Positions 28,825-35,892 of a stretch of 64,000 nt of DNA are shown piece by piece. The translations under genes were made by a program, and so were the position numbers. The notes under the pieces were generated by a model, which searched no databases, was not told where the DNA came from, and saw nothing but the letters and a program-made list of their open reading frames with translations. Source of the DNA: Pseudomonas fluorescens (lineage in GTDB: Bacteria; Pseudomonadota; Gammaproteobacteria; Pseudomonadales; Pseudomonadaceae); NCBI RefSeq assembly GCF_019212185.1, contig NZ_CP078138.1, positions 4,756,501 to 4,820,500 on the forward strand, given 5' to 3'. Every line of letters begins with the position of its first letter. The stretch's first letter is position 1.

Positions 28825-29784
28825 TCAGCCGTTTCGCTCATCGATAAAACGCAAGGCTTGATACAACGCCTCGATTTTCGGCAACCGACAACCCGCAGCG
28901 TTGGCCGCGGCCAAAGGCGCCTGGTAAATAGCCGCCAGTTCCAGCGGCCGTTTATGAAGGTAGTCGTGATACATGCTCGGCCAATAATCGGGCATCTGCT
29001 CGGTGACCTTGAACAGATACTCGGCATAGCCCGGGGCCATGCTGTGCCCACAGGCCAGTGCACCTTGCACCACTTCGGCCATCAAAGCCTGGATCAGTTC
29101 CCGGCTGTACTCGCTCGCCATCAGTGGCGTAGTGCTCGCACCGAGTAAAACCGACAAGCCGTTATAGGGGATATTCCAGACCAGTTTCTGCCAACGCGCC
29201 TGCTGCAAATTGGCCATGGCCTGGGAATCGAGACCAGCGGCACGAAACAGTCCCGCGCCCTGCTCGACGATCTGCTGGCGCGCTGCCTGGTCGGTCCCTG
29301 CCGGACCGCTGTGATAGCCCACGTGGACGGCCCCAAGCGCCTGGTGTTCGATGATCCCGGGACCGGCACGGTGAACGCAGATGAAACATAGGCCGCCGAG
29401 CAGGTGCAGGGAATCGGGCAACAGATCACGCAAGCTGTCCTCCACATCCAGGCCGTTTTGCAGCAACAGGACTTTTGCCCCCGGCGCTGCTGCCTTGATG
29501 ATCGCGGGCGCCAACTCGGCGTTGCCGGTGGTCTTAGTGCCGACCAGCAACCAATCGCACGCTGGCATGTCTTGCGCCGCGCTGTAAGCCTGCACGGGAC
29601 TAAGCGTGATAGCACCATGGGCGGCGCTGCGCAGTTGCAAGCCGTGCTCAGCCACCGCTGCGAATTCGCTGCGCAGCAGGAAATGCACATCGAAACCGGC
29701 ACGCGCCAGCATCACGCCGTAGAAGCCGCCAATGGCCCCGGTTCCGATAACGCCGATTTTCGGTCTGACTACTGATTCTGTCAT
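28825..29784 (-). CDS. 2-dehydropantoate 2-reductase-like protein
   Basis: 319 residues of the PanE/ApbA family. Rossmann motif VIGTGAIGGFYGVML at the N-terminus, the catalytic-lysine region LVGTKTTGN, and the C-terminal helical domain with KLVWNIPYNGLSVLLG. Canonical PanE reduces ketopantoate with NADPH in pantothenate synthesis, but Pseudomonas genomes carry several paralogues, so I give no gene symbol. Its ATG overlaps the stop of the upstream thioredoxin-like gene by 4 nt. Confidence 0.85.
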   Translation of the reverse strand: MTESVVRPKIGVIGTGAIGGFYGVMLARAGFDVHFLLRSEFAAVAEHGLQLRSAAHGAITLSPVQAYSAAQDMPACDWLLVGTKTTGNAELAPAIIKAAAPGAKVLLLQNGLDVEDSLRDLLPDSLHLLGGLCFICVHRAGPGIIEHQALGAVHVGYHSGPAGTDQAARQQIVEQGAGLFRAAGLDSQAMANLQQARWQKLVWNIPYNGLSVLLGASTTPLMASEYSRELIQALMAEVVQGALACGHSMAPGYAEYLFKVTEQMPDYWPSMYHDYLHKRPLELAAIYQAPLAAANAAGCRLPKIEALYQALRFIDERNG

Positions 29785-30167
29785 GGCAACTCCTCAGGAA
29801 TACGACACAGCGCCTGCCCCACTGCCGCATTCAGTTCGCTGCGGCTCAGGCGCGACTGGACTGCGCCAAAAAACTCACCGTCGCGTACCACAAACAACGC
29901 CGGCAAATGAAAGACCTGGTAACGCTCGACCGCACCGCCGTTGTCGCCAGCATCGATCCAGCACAAACGATCGACATCCAGCCCAAGCGTTGGCAGTTGC
30001 TGGCGTGCCCATCGGCAACTGGAGCAGCCGACACTGGTGAAAATCACCAGCGATACACCATTCATCGCCAACAGCTGTTGGTCGAGGTCAAAATCGGTCA
30101 GATCCGATTCGACCACTATACTGGGGGGAACACTGTCGAATGACCGACATTTGGAGTCCGTGTTCAT
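29781..30167 (-). CDS. Thioredoxin-family protein
   Basis: 128 residues from the ATG at 30167. The redox motif is GCSSCRWARQQLP (CxxC, with Ser-Ser between), and the later cis-proline region reads FHLPALFVVRDG. No signal peptide, so cytoplasmic. Its start codon overlaps that of the divergent PilZ gene by 2 nt, which is odd: the real start may be further inside, but the next ATG (MNGVSLVIF) would cut into the fold. First gene of the thioredoxin-panE-nucleotidase unit. Confidence 0.75.
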   Translation of the reverse strand: MNTDSKCRSFDSVPPSIVVESDLTDFDLDQQLLAMNGVSLVIFTSVGCSSCRWARQQLPTLGLDVDRLCWIDAGDNGGAVERYQVFHLPALFVVRDGEFFGAVQSRLSRSELNAAVGQALCRIPEELP

Positions 30168-30609
30168 GGGGCGTTTCATTCCTCATCCTGACGATGTGCC
30201 TGTCGAGCTGACGTTGCGCAAGCATGAATGTATCTCTCGGCAAGAGCTGCACACTATCAGTCTCGGCGGCGTGGCTTGCAATTATCACCGCGCCTGGCGC
30301 AAGGGAACGGCACTGGAAGTGCGCATGCCGACCCTGAGCGAACAGGTCTGCTACCTGGGCTACGTAGCCTGGTGCCTGCGTCGCAAGCACAGTTATCTGG
30401 TGGGCATCGCCTTCATCGACGAACAGACACTGTTCATGGCCCGCATGGGTGAGCAGGTCTGCCAGATCGAACGTTACTGCCGCCAGCAGCAACTCCAGGG
30501 CGAACAACCCGGCAGCCAGGCACTGGCCCTGCAATGGGTCGACCAGCACGCCAGCGAGTACTCGCACGAGACCGTTCGCCAGGCTTTTACGATTCCTGCA
30601 CTGGATTAA
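30166..30609 (+). CDS. PilZ-domain protein with altered binding motif
   Basis: 147 residues from ATG 30166. The fold reads as PilZ: VPVELTLRKHEC, then HTISLGGVACNYHRAW, then VCYLGYVAWCLRRKHSYLVGIAFID. PilZ proteins that bind c-di-GMP have RxxxR and (D/N)xSxxG; here the second motif is TISLGG (Thr in place of Asp/Asn) and the first is not recognisable. Cyclic di-GMP binding is thus doubtful. It could act as a non-binding adaptor. Its start overlaps that of the divergent thioredoxin-like gene. Confidence 0.72.
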   Translation: MGRFIPHPDDVPVELTLRKHECISRQELHTISLGGVACNYHRAWRKGTALEVRMPTLSEQVCYLGYVAWCLRRKHSYLVGIAFIDEQTLFMARMGEQVCQIERYCRQQQLQGEQPGSQALALQWVDQHASEYSHETVRQAFTIPALD

Positions 30610-30741
30610 ACCGCTGCCTGCCCATTGTCGAGCCACCGTCTAACGCGCTAAGGTTCGGCTCCCCGCTGCGCTTAAATCATGCTGTGCTCCGCCGCGCGGG
30701 GATCGCTGGCGGCCGGCACCCGTGACCTGACGAGTAACACG

Positions 30742-31818
30742 ATGGCTGATTTACCGATCAATGACCTAAACGTCGCCTCCAACGAGACGCTGATCACCCC
30801 TGACCAGCTCAAACGTGATATTCCCCTGAGCGATGCCGCCTTGCGCACCGTGACCAAGGGCCGCGAAGTCATTCGCAATATCCTGGATGGCACCGACCAC
30901 CGCCTGTTCGTCGTTATCGGGCCTTGCTCGATTCACGACATCAAGGCCGCACACGAATATGCCGAGCGCCTCAAGGTCCTTGCCGCAGAAGTGTCGGACA
31001 CCCTCTATCTGGTCATGCGGGTCTATTTCGAGAAGCCACGTACCACCGTCGGCTGGAAAGGCCTGATCAACGACCCGTACCTGGACGACTCCTTCAAGAT
31101 TCAGGACGGCTTGCACATCGGCCGCCAGTTGCTGCTGGACCTGGCCGAAATGGGCCTGCCCACCGCAACCGAAGCCCTCGACCCGATCTCGCCGCAGTAC
31201 CTGCAGGACTTGATCAGTTGGTCGGCGATTGGCGCACGCACCACCGAATCCCAGACCCACCGCGAAATGGCCTCCGGACTGTCCTCGGCGGTTGGCTTCA
31301 AGAACGGCACCGATGGCGGCCTAACCGTTGCGATCAACGCCCTGCAGTCGGTTTCCAGTCCACACCGTTTCCTGGGTATCAACCAGGAAGGTGGCGTGTC
31401 GATCGTGACCACCAAGGGCAACGCCTACGGTCACGTGGTCCTGCGTGGTGGCAACGGCAAGCCGAACTACGATTCGGTGAGTGTCGCGCTGTGCGAGCAA
31501 GCGTTGAACAAGGCCAAGGTCAAACCGAACATCATGGTCGACTGCAGCCACGCCAACTCCAACAAGGATCCGGCACTGCAACCGCTGGTGATGGAAAACG
31601 TCGCCAACCAGATTATGGAAGGCAACCAGTCGATTATCGGCCTGATGGTCGAGAGTCATTTGAACTGGGGTTGCCAGGCGATTCCCAAGGACCTCGCCGA
31701 GTTGCAGTACGGCGTCTCGATCACCGATGCCTGCATCGACTGGTCCGCGACCGAAACCACCTTGCGCAGCATGCACGCCAAGCTCAAGGATGTGCTGCCT
31801 AAACGTGAGCGCACCTGA
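30742..31818 (+). CDS. Class I 3-deoxy-7-phosphoheptulonate synthase
   Basis: 358 residues from the ATG at 30742. Class I (AroFGH) features: VVIGPCSIHD with the metal-ligand Cys, MRVYFEKPRTTVGWKG, SWSAIGARTTESQ, and the GFKNGTDGG loop. It catalyses the first shikimate step and is normally feedback-inhibited by an aromatic amino acid; which one cannot be read reliably. The class II isoenzyme is at 16217-17563. Followed by a strong terminator. Confidence 0.94.
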   Translation: MADLPINDLNVASNETLITPDQLKRDIPLSDAALRTVTKGREVIRNILDGTDHRLFVVIGPCSIHDIKAAHEYAERLKVLAAEVSDTLYLVMRVYFEKPRTTVGWKGLINDPYLDDSFKIQDGLHIGRQLLLDLAEMGLPTATEALDPISPQYLQDLISWSAIGARTTESQTHREMASGLSSAVGFKNGTDGGLTVAINALQSVSSPHRFLGINQEGGVSIVTTKGNAYGHVVLRGGNGKPNYDSVSVALCEQALNKAKVKPNIMVDCSHANSNKDPALQPLVMENVANQIMEGNQSIIGLMVESHLNWGCQAIPKDLAELQYGVSITDACIDWSATETTLRSMHAKLKDVLPKRERT

Positions 31819-31834
31819 CCGGCATTTGCCGCAC

Positions 31835-31866
31835 AAAAAAACGCCGGGCTCAGCCCGGCGTTTTTA
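31835..31866. terminator. Bidirectional terminator
   Basis: Stem CGCCGGGC / GCCCGGCG with loop TCA, flanked by seven A and five T. It separates the convergent DAHP synthase and GNAT genes. Confidence 0.92.
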
Positions 31867-31880
31867 TTGGAAAATCCTGA

Positions 31881-32162
31881 TCAAAGCTTGGCGGCGTGCC
31901 GCTGGTGACGCTCCATGTACCGCTCCACGTATGAGCATGAAGGGATGACGGTGTAACCCATTTTTTCTGCGTAATCGAGCGCCTGCTCGGTCAACGCGGC
32001 GGCAATACCACGGCCACGCAGCGCGTTGGGCACGAAGGTGCGATAAATATCCAGGGTCTGCTTACCCAGGTCCATATAGGTCAGGTAGGCACGATGACCG
32101 TCCACATTGGTCTCGAATTGATGACCAGCCTGGTCATGGTGGATGGACAACGCCTCGCTCAT
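31881..32162 (-). CDS. Small GNAT-type N-acetyltransferase (YjdJ-like)
   Basis: 93 residues from the ATG at 32162, with a GAGGAG ribosome site; a GTG directly upstream is in frame. It belongs to the compact GCN5-related family of about 90-100 residues: the acetyl-CoA pyrophosphate loop reads RGRGIAAAL, preceded by IYRTFVPNALRG and followed by AEKMGYTVIPSCSYVERYM, in which Cys and Tyr are conserved. The substrate is unknown. Confidence 0.82.
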   Translation of the reverse strand: MSEALSIHHDQAGHQFETNVDGHRAYLTYMDLGKQTLDIYRTFVPNALRGRGIAAALTEQALDYAEKMGYTVIPSCSYVERYMERHQRHAAKL

Positions 32163-32794
32163 CACTACTCCTCGCGGGTCTTCAACTGACCCTACCTTAC
32201 CGATGTTTGTCCGGCGAAGGAACCTCTACGCCACCCCGTGCCTGTGCGACACCGAGAAAAAGCTGGATCGATCTCACGCAGCCTGGCACGTGTCAAATAG
32301 TAGGCACCAAAGCCGTAAATGCTCAAGGCACGCTTGTCACGATGTCTGCTGCAAGGTTCGACACGCGTCACGTCGAGGCCGTTCGATCGAGACGCCTGGG
32401 TGGGCGGTCGCCTGAACATTGCCGGATATTGAGACTTGAGACGAAGCTCGCTAGTTAAAGTCACCTCTAACTGCAAAACAGACGTGAGAGACTGCACATT
32501 TCCTCAACAAAAGTGTAGACGAATCAATATAGAGCGACTTTAGGGCGTTACTGCGAACTGCTATCAGATTGCCTCGCAGGCTTCAACGGACTCGCTGAGG
32601 ACGGGCCTCCTGGCTGCGCACTTTTTATACAGGACGATTAAAAGTTGCTCGAAAAAGAATCAGCGCCTACAATTTTTTTTGCTTCTTGCTCTACGTCAGT
32701 TTACTTACTAAAAGTAATGGGTAGTATGTACGCCGGCTGTTTCCTCACTCTGAGGTGATAGCTATTTAATAGAAAGTCCTTGAAGGGGAACACG
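32163..32794. other. 632-nt intergenic region upstream of oprI
   Basis: No credible gene. The region is less GC-rich than its neighbours, particularly from 32440 to 32790. It contains the oprI promoter and leader at its right end. A minus-strand reading frame at 32192-32497 lacks a ribosome site and any recognisable domain. A small RNA could be present but I see no clear promoter-terminator pair for one. Confidence 0.5.
32645..32673 (+). promoter_or_regulatory. oprI promoter
   Basis: -35 TTGCTC (32645-32650) and -10 TACAAT (32668-32673) are separated by exactly 17 bp, followed by a T-run. Transcription would start near 32680, giving a leader of about 115 nt. A strong sigma-70 promoter is expected for one of the most abundant proteins of the cell. 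Confidence 0.65.
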
Positions 32795-33046
32795 ATGAAC
32801 AACGTTCTGAAATTCTCTGCTCTGGCTCTGGCCGCAGTTCTGGCTACCGGTTGCAGCAGCGTATCGAAAGAAACCGAAGCACGTCTGACTGCTACCGAAG
32901 ACGCAGCAGCTCGCTCCCAAGCTCGTGCAGACGAAGCTTACCGTAAAGCTGATGAAGCTCTGGCTGCTGCTCAAAAAGCACAACAGACTGCTGACGAAGC
33001 TAACGAGCGTGCTCTGCGCATGCTGGAAAAAGCTAGCCGCAAGTAA
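32795..33046 (+). CDS. oprI: Major outer-membrane lipoprotein OprI (Lpp-like)
   Basis: 83 residues. A signal peptide ends in the lipobox LATGC with the lipidated cysteine at residue 20. The mature part is one alanine-rich heptad coiled coil ([19 protein letters not shown] type) and ends in Arg-Lys; the terminal lysine of such proteins is the point of covalent attachment to peptidoglycan. OprI trimers anchor the outer membrane to the cell wall. GGGGA ribosome site before the ATG. The codon choice (GCT, CTG, AAA, CGT) is that of a highly expressed gene. Confidence 0.97.
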   Translation: MNNVLKFSALALAAVLATGCSSVSKETEARLTATEDAAARSQARADEAYRKADEALAAAQKAQQTADEANERALRMLEKASRK

Positions 33047-33067
33047 TAGTCCTTCGGGATTGTTATC

Positions 33068-33100
33068 AAGCCGATCCGTTTTTTGGGTCGGCTTTTTTAT
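33068..33100 (+). terminator. oprI terminator
   Basis: Stem AGCCGA(T)CC / GGTCGGCT with one bulged T, then six T. It lies 22 nt after the oprI stop. Confidence 0.85.
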
Positions 33101-33121
33101 TGCCCGGCATTCGTCCAGGCA

Positions 33122-33159
33122 ATAAAAAACCCGCCGCAGCGCTGAGGCTACGGCAGGTT
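33122..33159 (-). terminator. Terminator of the L,D-transpeptidase gene
   Basis: On the minus strand a long stem (AACCTGCCGTAGC pairing with GCGCTGCGGCGGGTT, with two G-T wobbles) precedes TTTTTTATT. It begins 11 nt after the stop of the transpeptidase gene. Confidence 0.8.
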
Positions 33160-33169
33160 CCTGACAGGC

Positions 33170-34138
33170 CTACTGCAGCTCGACCGGCGTGCTCGAGACC
33201 ATCGGCGCAGCGCCGCTCGGTACGGCAATTTCTACCGGCAGGCCATCTTCAGCGGCGACCACATCGCGCACCACATCCCAATTCATGCGCATGTTGCTGG
33301 TGATGTCTTCACGCTTGAGCATCGCGTTGATCACCGCGGTGTGCTTGTCCACCACCGACGGATTGCCCTTGTCATCAATTGGCGTATGCGCTTCCAGATA
33401 AACCTTGCCGCCGCTCATGCCGAACTTGTACGGATCATTGAGGATGCGCACCGAAGTCCCCACCGGCACCATGCTGGCCATTTCCAATACGTTGTTGTTG
33501 AACATCCGGAAGCAGCCATGGCTGGTACGCATGCCGATGCCGAACTTCTTGTTCGAACCGTGGATCAGGTAGCCAGGGGTGCCCAGGGTGAACTTGAACG
33601 GCCCCAGCGGGTTGTCCGGACCGGCCGGGACCACGTTAGGCAACGGGTCGCCATCGGCGGCGTGTTCAGCCTTGATCGAAGCCGGTGGGGTCCAGGTCGG
33701 GTTTGGGGTCTTGGCCACGATGCTGGTATGGGCAATCGGCGAGCCCCAACCCTCGCGGCCGATACCCAGCGGGAAGGTGTAGACCACGTTGCGGCCTTTG
33801 GGGAAGTAGTACAACCGGTACTCGGCCAGGTTGATCACGATGCCTTCACGTGGCCCCGGCGGCAGGATGAAACGGGTTGGCAGGATGATTTCGGTGCCGG
33901 CACCCGGCAGCCAGGGATCGACGCCCGGGTTGGCCGCGACCATTTCCAGGTAGCCCAGATCATAGGTGGTACCCAGGTCAGCGAAAGTGTCTTCGTACTT
34001 GGCCTTGATCACCTGCACCTGGCCGACGATATCCTCGCCCGGCGGCGGCAGAGGCAGCTCCAGCGCTGCAACGGGACCCGCCACGCACAAGGCGGCAAGT
34101 GACAGGCAACGGGCGACAGCGGGAAAGCGCGACAACAT
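33170..34138 (-). CDS. Periplasmic L,D-transpeptidase (YkuD/ErfK family)
   Basis: 322 residues from the ATG at 34138, chosen because AAGGA lies 8 nt before it; ATG 34156 upstream has no such site. A signal peptide ends near GPVAALE. A LysM-like wall-binding stretch (YLEMVAANPGVDPWLPGAG, ILPTRFILP) precedes the YkuD domain, whose active site is HGSNKKFGIGMRTSHGCFRM with the catalytic Cys. Such enzymes make 3-3 crosslinks or attach lipoproteins to peptidoglycan. Its place next to oprI, converging on it, suggests OprI attachment as one role; this is inference. Confidence 0.9.
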   Translation of the reverse strand: MLSRFPAVARCLSLAALCVAGPVAALELPLPPPGEDIVGQVQVIKAKYEDTFADLGTTYDLGYLEMVAANPGVDPWLPGAGTEIILPTRFILPPGPREGIVINLAEYRLYYFPKGRNVVYTFPLGIGREGWGSPIAHTSIVAKTPNPTWTPPASIKAEHAADGDPLPNVVPAGPDNPLGPFKFTLGTPGYLIHGSNKKFGIGMRTSHGCFRMFNNNVLEMASMVPVGTSVRILNDPYKFGMSGGKVYLEAHTPIDDKGNPSVVDKHTAVINAMLKREDITSNMRMNWDVVRDVVAAEDGLPVEIAVPSGAAPMVSSTPVELQ

Positions 34139-34240
34139 CCGGAAAATCCTTTGCATGGTCGACGGAAAGATTAAAGGCGCGATTGTACACCGACGCTCAT
34201 GCAATCGGGGAGCCGGGCGACAGTCCGCCCGTCATGGGAA

Positions 34241-34534
34241 CTAGAGTTCGAAACGCAGTTCCGGCCAGATCGGCGAAGTGCCGCGCTTTTGCGATTCGAG
34301 GATCGCCCGGCACAGCGAGCACAGACGCTGGTCCTGGAACACCCGACGGTCCACGCTCGACCAGCGTGGCTGCGCAGGCAGCAAGGTGCCACACAGGGTA
34401 CGGTCGGCAGAGCCCCCTAACTCCAGTTGACGCGTCACCAGATGCACCCGGACTTCCTGGCAGGCGAACAGATCCAGCTGCTCGTCAGGCTCGATCAGTT
34501 GGTAGGCAAACAGGGACCAGGCGGGACGCGGCAT
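34241..34534 (-). CDS. Conserved-looking hypothetical protein with four cysteines
   Basis: 97 residues from the ATG at 34534 (a CTGGAG site precedes it). Four cysteines occur as LFAC, RTLC and LCSLC, which might bind a metal. No signal peptide or membrane helix. I do not recognise a family. It sits between the transpeptidase and tesA on the same strand with about 100 nt on one side and 58 nt on the other. Typical Pseudomonas codon use and a plausible start make it a real gene. Confidence 0.6.
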   Translation of the reverse strand: MPRPAWSLFAYQLIEPDEQLDLFACQEVRVHLVTRQLELGGSADRTLCGTLLPAQPRWSSVDRRVFQDQRLCSLCRAILESQKRGTSPIWPELRFEL

Positions 34535-34592
34535 CGGGGGCTCCAGATCAGGGGGGCGCCACATTAGCCGAAAGCCCGTCGCTAGAAAAGCG

Positions 34593-35198
34593 TCAAAGCA
34601 GTGGTTTTAGCGTTGGCCAGACATTTTCCAGCATCTGGTCCTGGGCCCCGGCCGCCGGGTGGATACCATCGGCCTGCATCAGCTCGGGCTTGCCGCCGAC
34701 GCCCTCGAGGAAAAACGGCACCAGCGGGACTTTTTTCTCGCTGGCCAGGGTGTCGTAGACCTGAGCGAATGCCTGGGTGTAACGCGGGCCATAATTGGGC
34801 GGCAGTTGCATGCCCAGCAACAGCACCTTGGCGCCACTCTCTCGCGACTGATCAATCATCGATGCAAGATTTTGTTGCAATTGTGTTGGCGGCTGTCCGC
34901 GCAGGCCGTCATTGCCTCCCAACTCAAGGATTACCAACTCCGGCTTATGGGCTGCAAGCAGCGCCGGCAGCCGCGCCTGGCCACCGGCACTGGTGTCGCC
35001 GCTGACGGACGCATTGATCACCGTATCGTCGTAACCCTCGTCGCGCAGCCGCTGTTCGAGCAGCGCAACCCAGCCCTGCCGGGTATCCAGGCCGAAAGCC
35101 GCGCTGATACTATCGCCAACGATCAGGACAGTACCCGCCGCTGCGTTCTGGGCCATGCACATCAGGGCCAGGCCAGCACTCAAAAACCACACACGCAT
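34593..35198 (-). CDS. tesA: Multifunctional acyl-CoA thioesterase/esterase TesA
   Basis: 201 residues from the ATG at 35198. A signal peptide ends near QNAAAG, so the protein is periplasmic. SGNH hydrolase blocks: GDSISAAFG (nucleophile Ser), NASVSGDTSAGG, LGGNDGLRG and DGIHP (catalytic Asp and His). TesA hydrolyses acyl-CoA, acyl esters and lysophospholipids. It is divergent from the YbbA/YbbP transporter with only 10 nt between start codons, the same gene pairing as in E. coli. Confidence 0.95.
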   Translation of the reverse strand: MRVWFLSAGLALMCMAQNAAAGTVLIVGDSISAAFGLDTRQGWVALLEQRLRDEGYDDTVINASVSGDTSAGGQARLPALLAAHKPELVILELGGNDGLRGQPPTQLQQNLASMIDQSRESGAKVLLLGMQLPPNYGPRYTQAFAQVYDTLASEKKVPLVPFFLEGVGGKPELMQADGIHPAAGAQDQMLENVWPTLKPLL

Positions 35199-35208
35199 CG
35201 GACTCTCC

Positions 35209-35892
35209 ATGGGCGCAAGCATTCTCACTGCGCGGAACCTTAGCAAAGTGGTTCCCAGCGCGGAAGGTGAACTGACCATCCTGCACCAACTCAGCCTCGA
35301 ACTGAACAAGGGCGACAGCCTGGCCATTGTCGGCAGCTCCGGTTCCGGCAAGTCCACCCTGCTCGGCCTGCTGGCCGGACTGGACCTGCCCAGCAGTGGT
35401 GAAGTCACCCTGGCGGGCCAGGCCCTGAGCCAACTGGACGAAGACCAGCGTGCACGCATCCGAGCCGAACATGTCGGTTTCGTCTTTCAGTCGTTCCAAC
35501 TGCTCGACAGCCTCAATGCCCTGGAAAATGTCATGTTGCCGCTGGAGCTCGACGGCCGCAAAGACGCCCGCGAGCGCGCCACCGAGTTGCTGCGCCGGGT
35601 CGGCCTGGGCAAACGCCTGAGCCATTCACCGCGCCAACTGTCCGGCGGAGAGCAACAACGGGTGGCCATTGCCCGGGCCTTTGCCGCCGAGCCTGATGTG
35701 CTGTTCGCCGATGAACCCACCGGCAACCTCGACACCCACACCGGCGAGCACATCAGCGACCTGCTGTTCGAATTGAACAAGGAAAGCGGCACGACCCTGG
35801 TGCTGGTGACCCACGACGAGCGCCTGGCCCATCGTTGCCACCGCCTGATCCGCCTTGAAGCCGGCCTGATGGTCGCACCCCTGGAGCCTTGA
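35209..35892 (+). CDS. ybbA: ABC transporter ATP-binding protein YbbA
   Basis: 227 residues from the ATG at 35209. Walker A GSSGSGKS, Q-loop VFQSFQLLDSLNALENVMLPLEL, signature LSGGEQQRVAIARAF, Walker B VLFADEPTGNLD and the switch His in VLVTHD. It belongs to the LolD/MacB-like group. Its stop overlaps the ATG of the permease gene (TGATGG), so the two are coupled. Together they form a type VII ABC system of unknown substrate, conserved next to tesA. Confidence 0.93.
   Translation: MGASILTARNLSKVVPSAEGELTILHQLSLELNKGDSLAIVGSSGSGKSTLLGLLAGLDLPSSGEVTLAGQALSQLDEDQRARIRAEHVGFVFQSFQLLDSLNALENVMLPLELDGRKDARERATELLRRVGLGKRLSHSPRQLSGGEQQRVAIARAFAAEPDVLFADEPTGNLDTHTGEHISDLLFELNKESGTTLVLVTHDERLAHRCHRLIRLEAGLMVAPLEP

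Noticed and set aside
32192..32497. 101-codon minus-strand ORF upstream of oprI
   Set aside because: No ribosome site and no recognisable features; arginine-rich product typical of a spurious frame.
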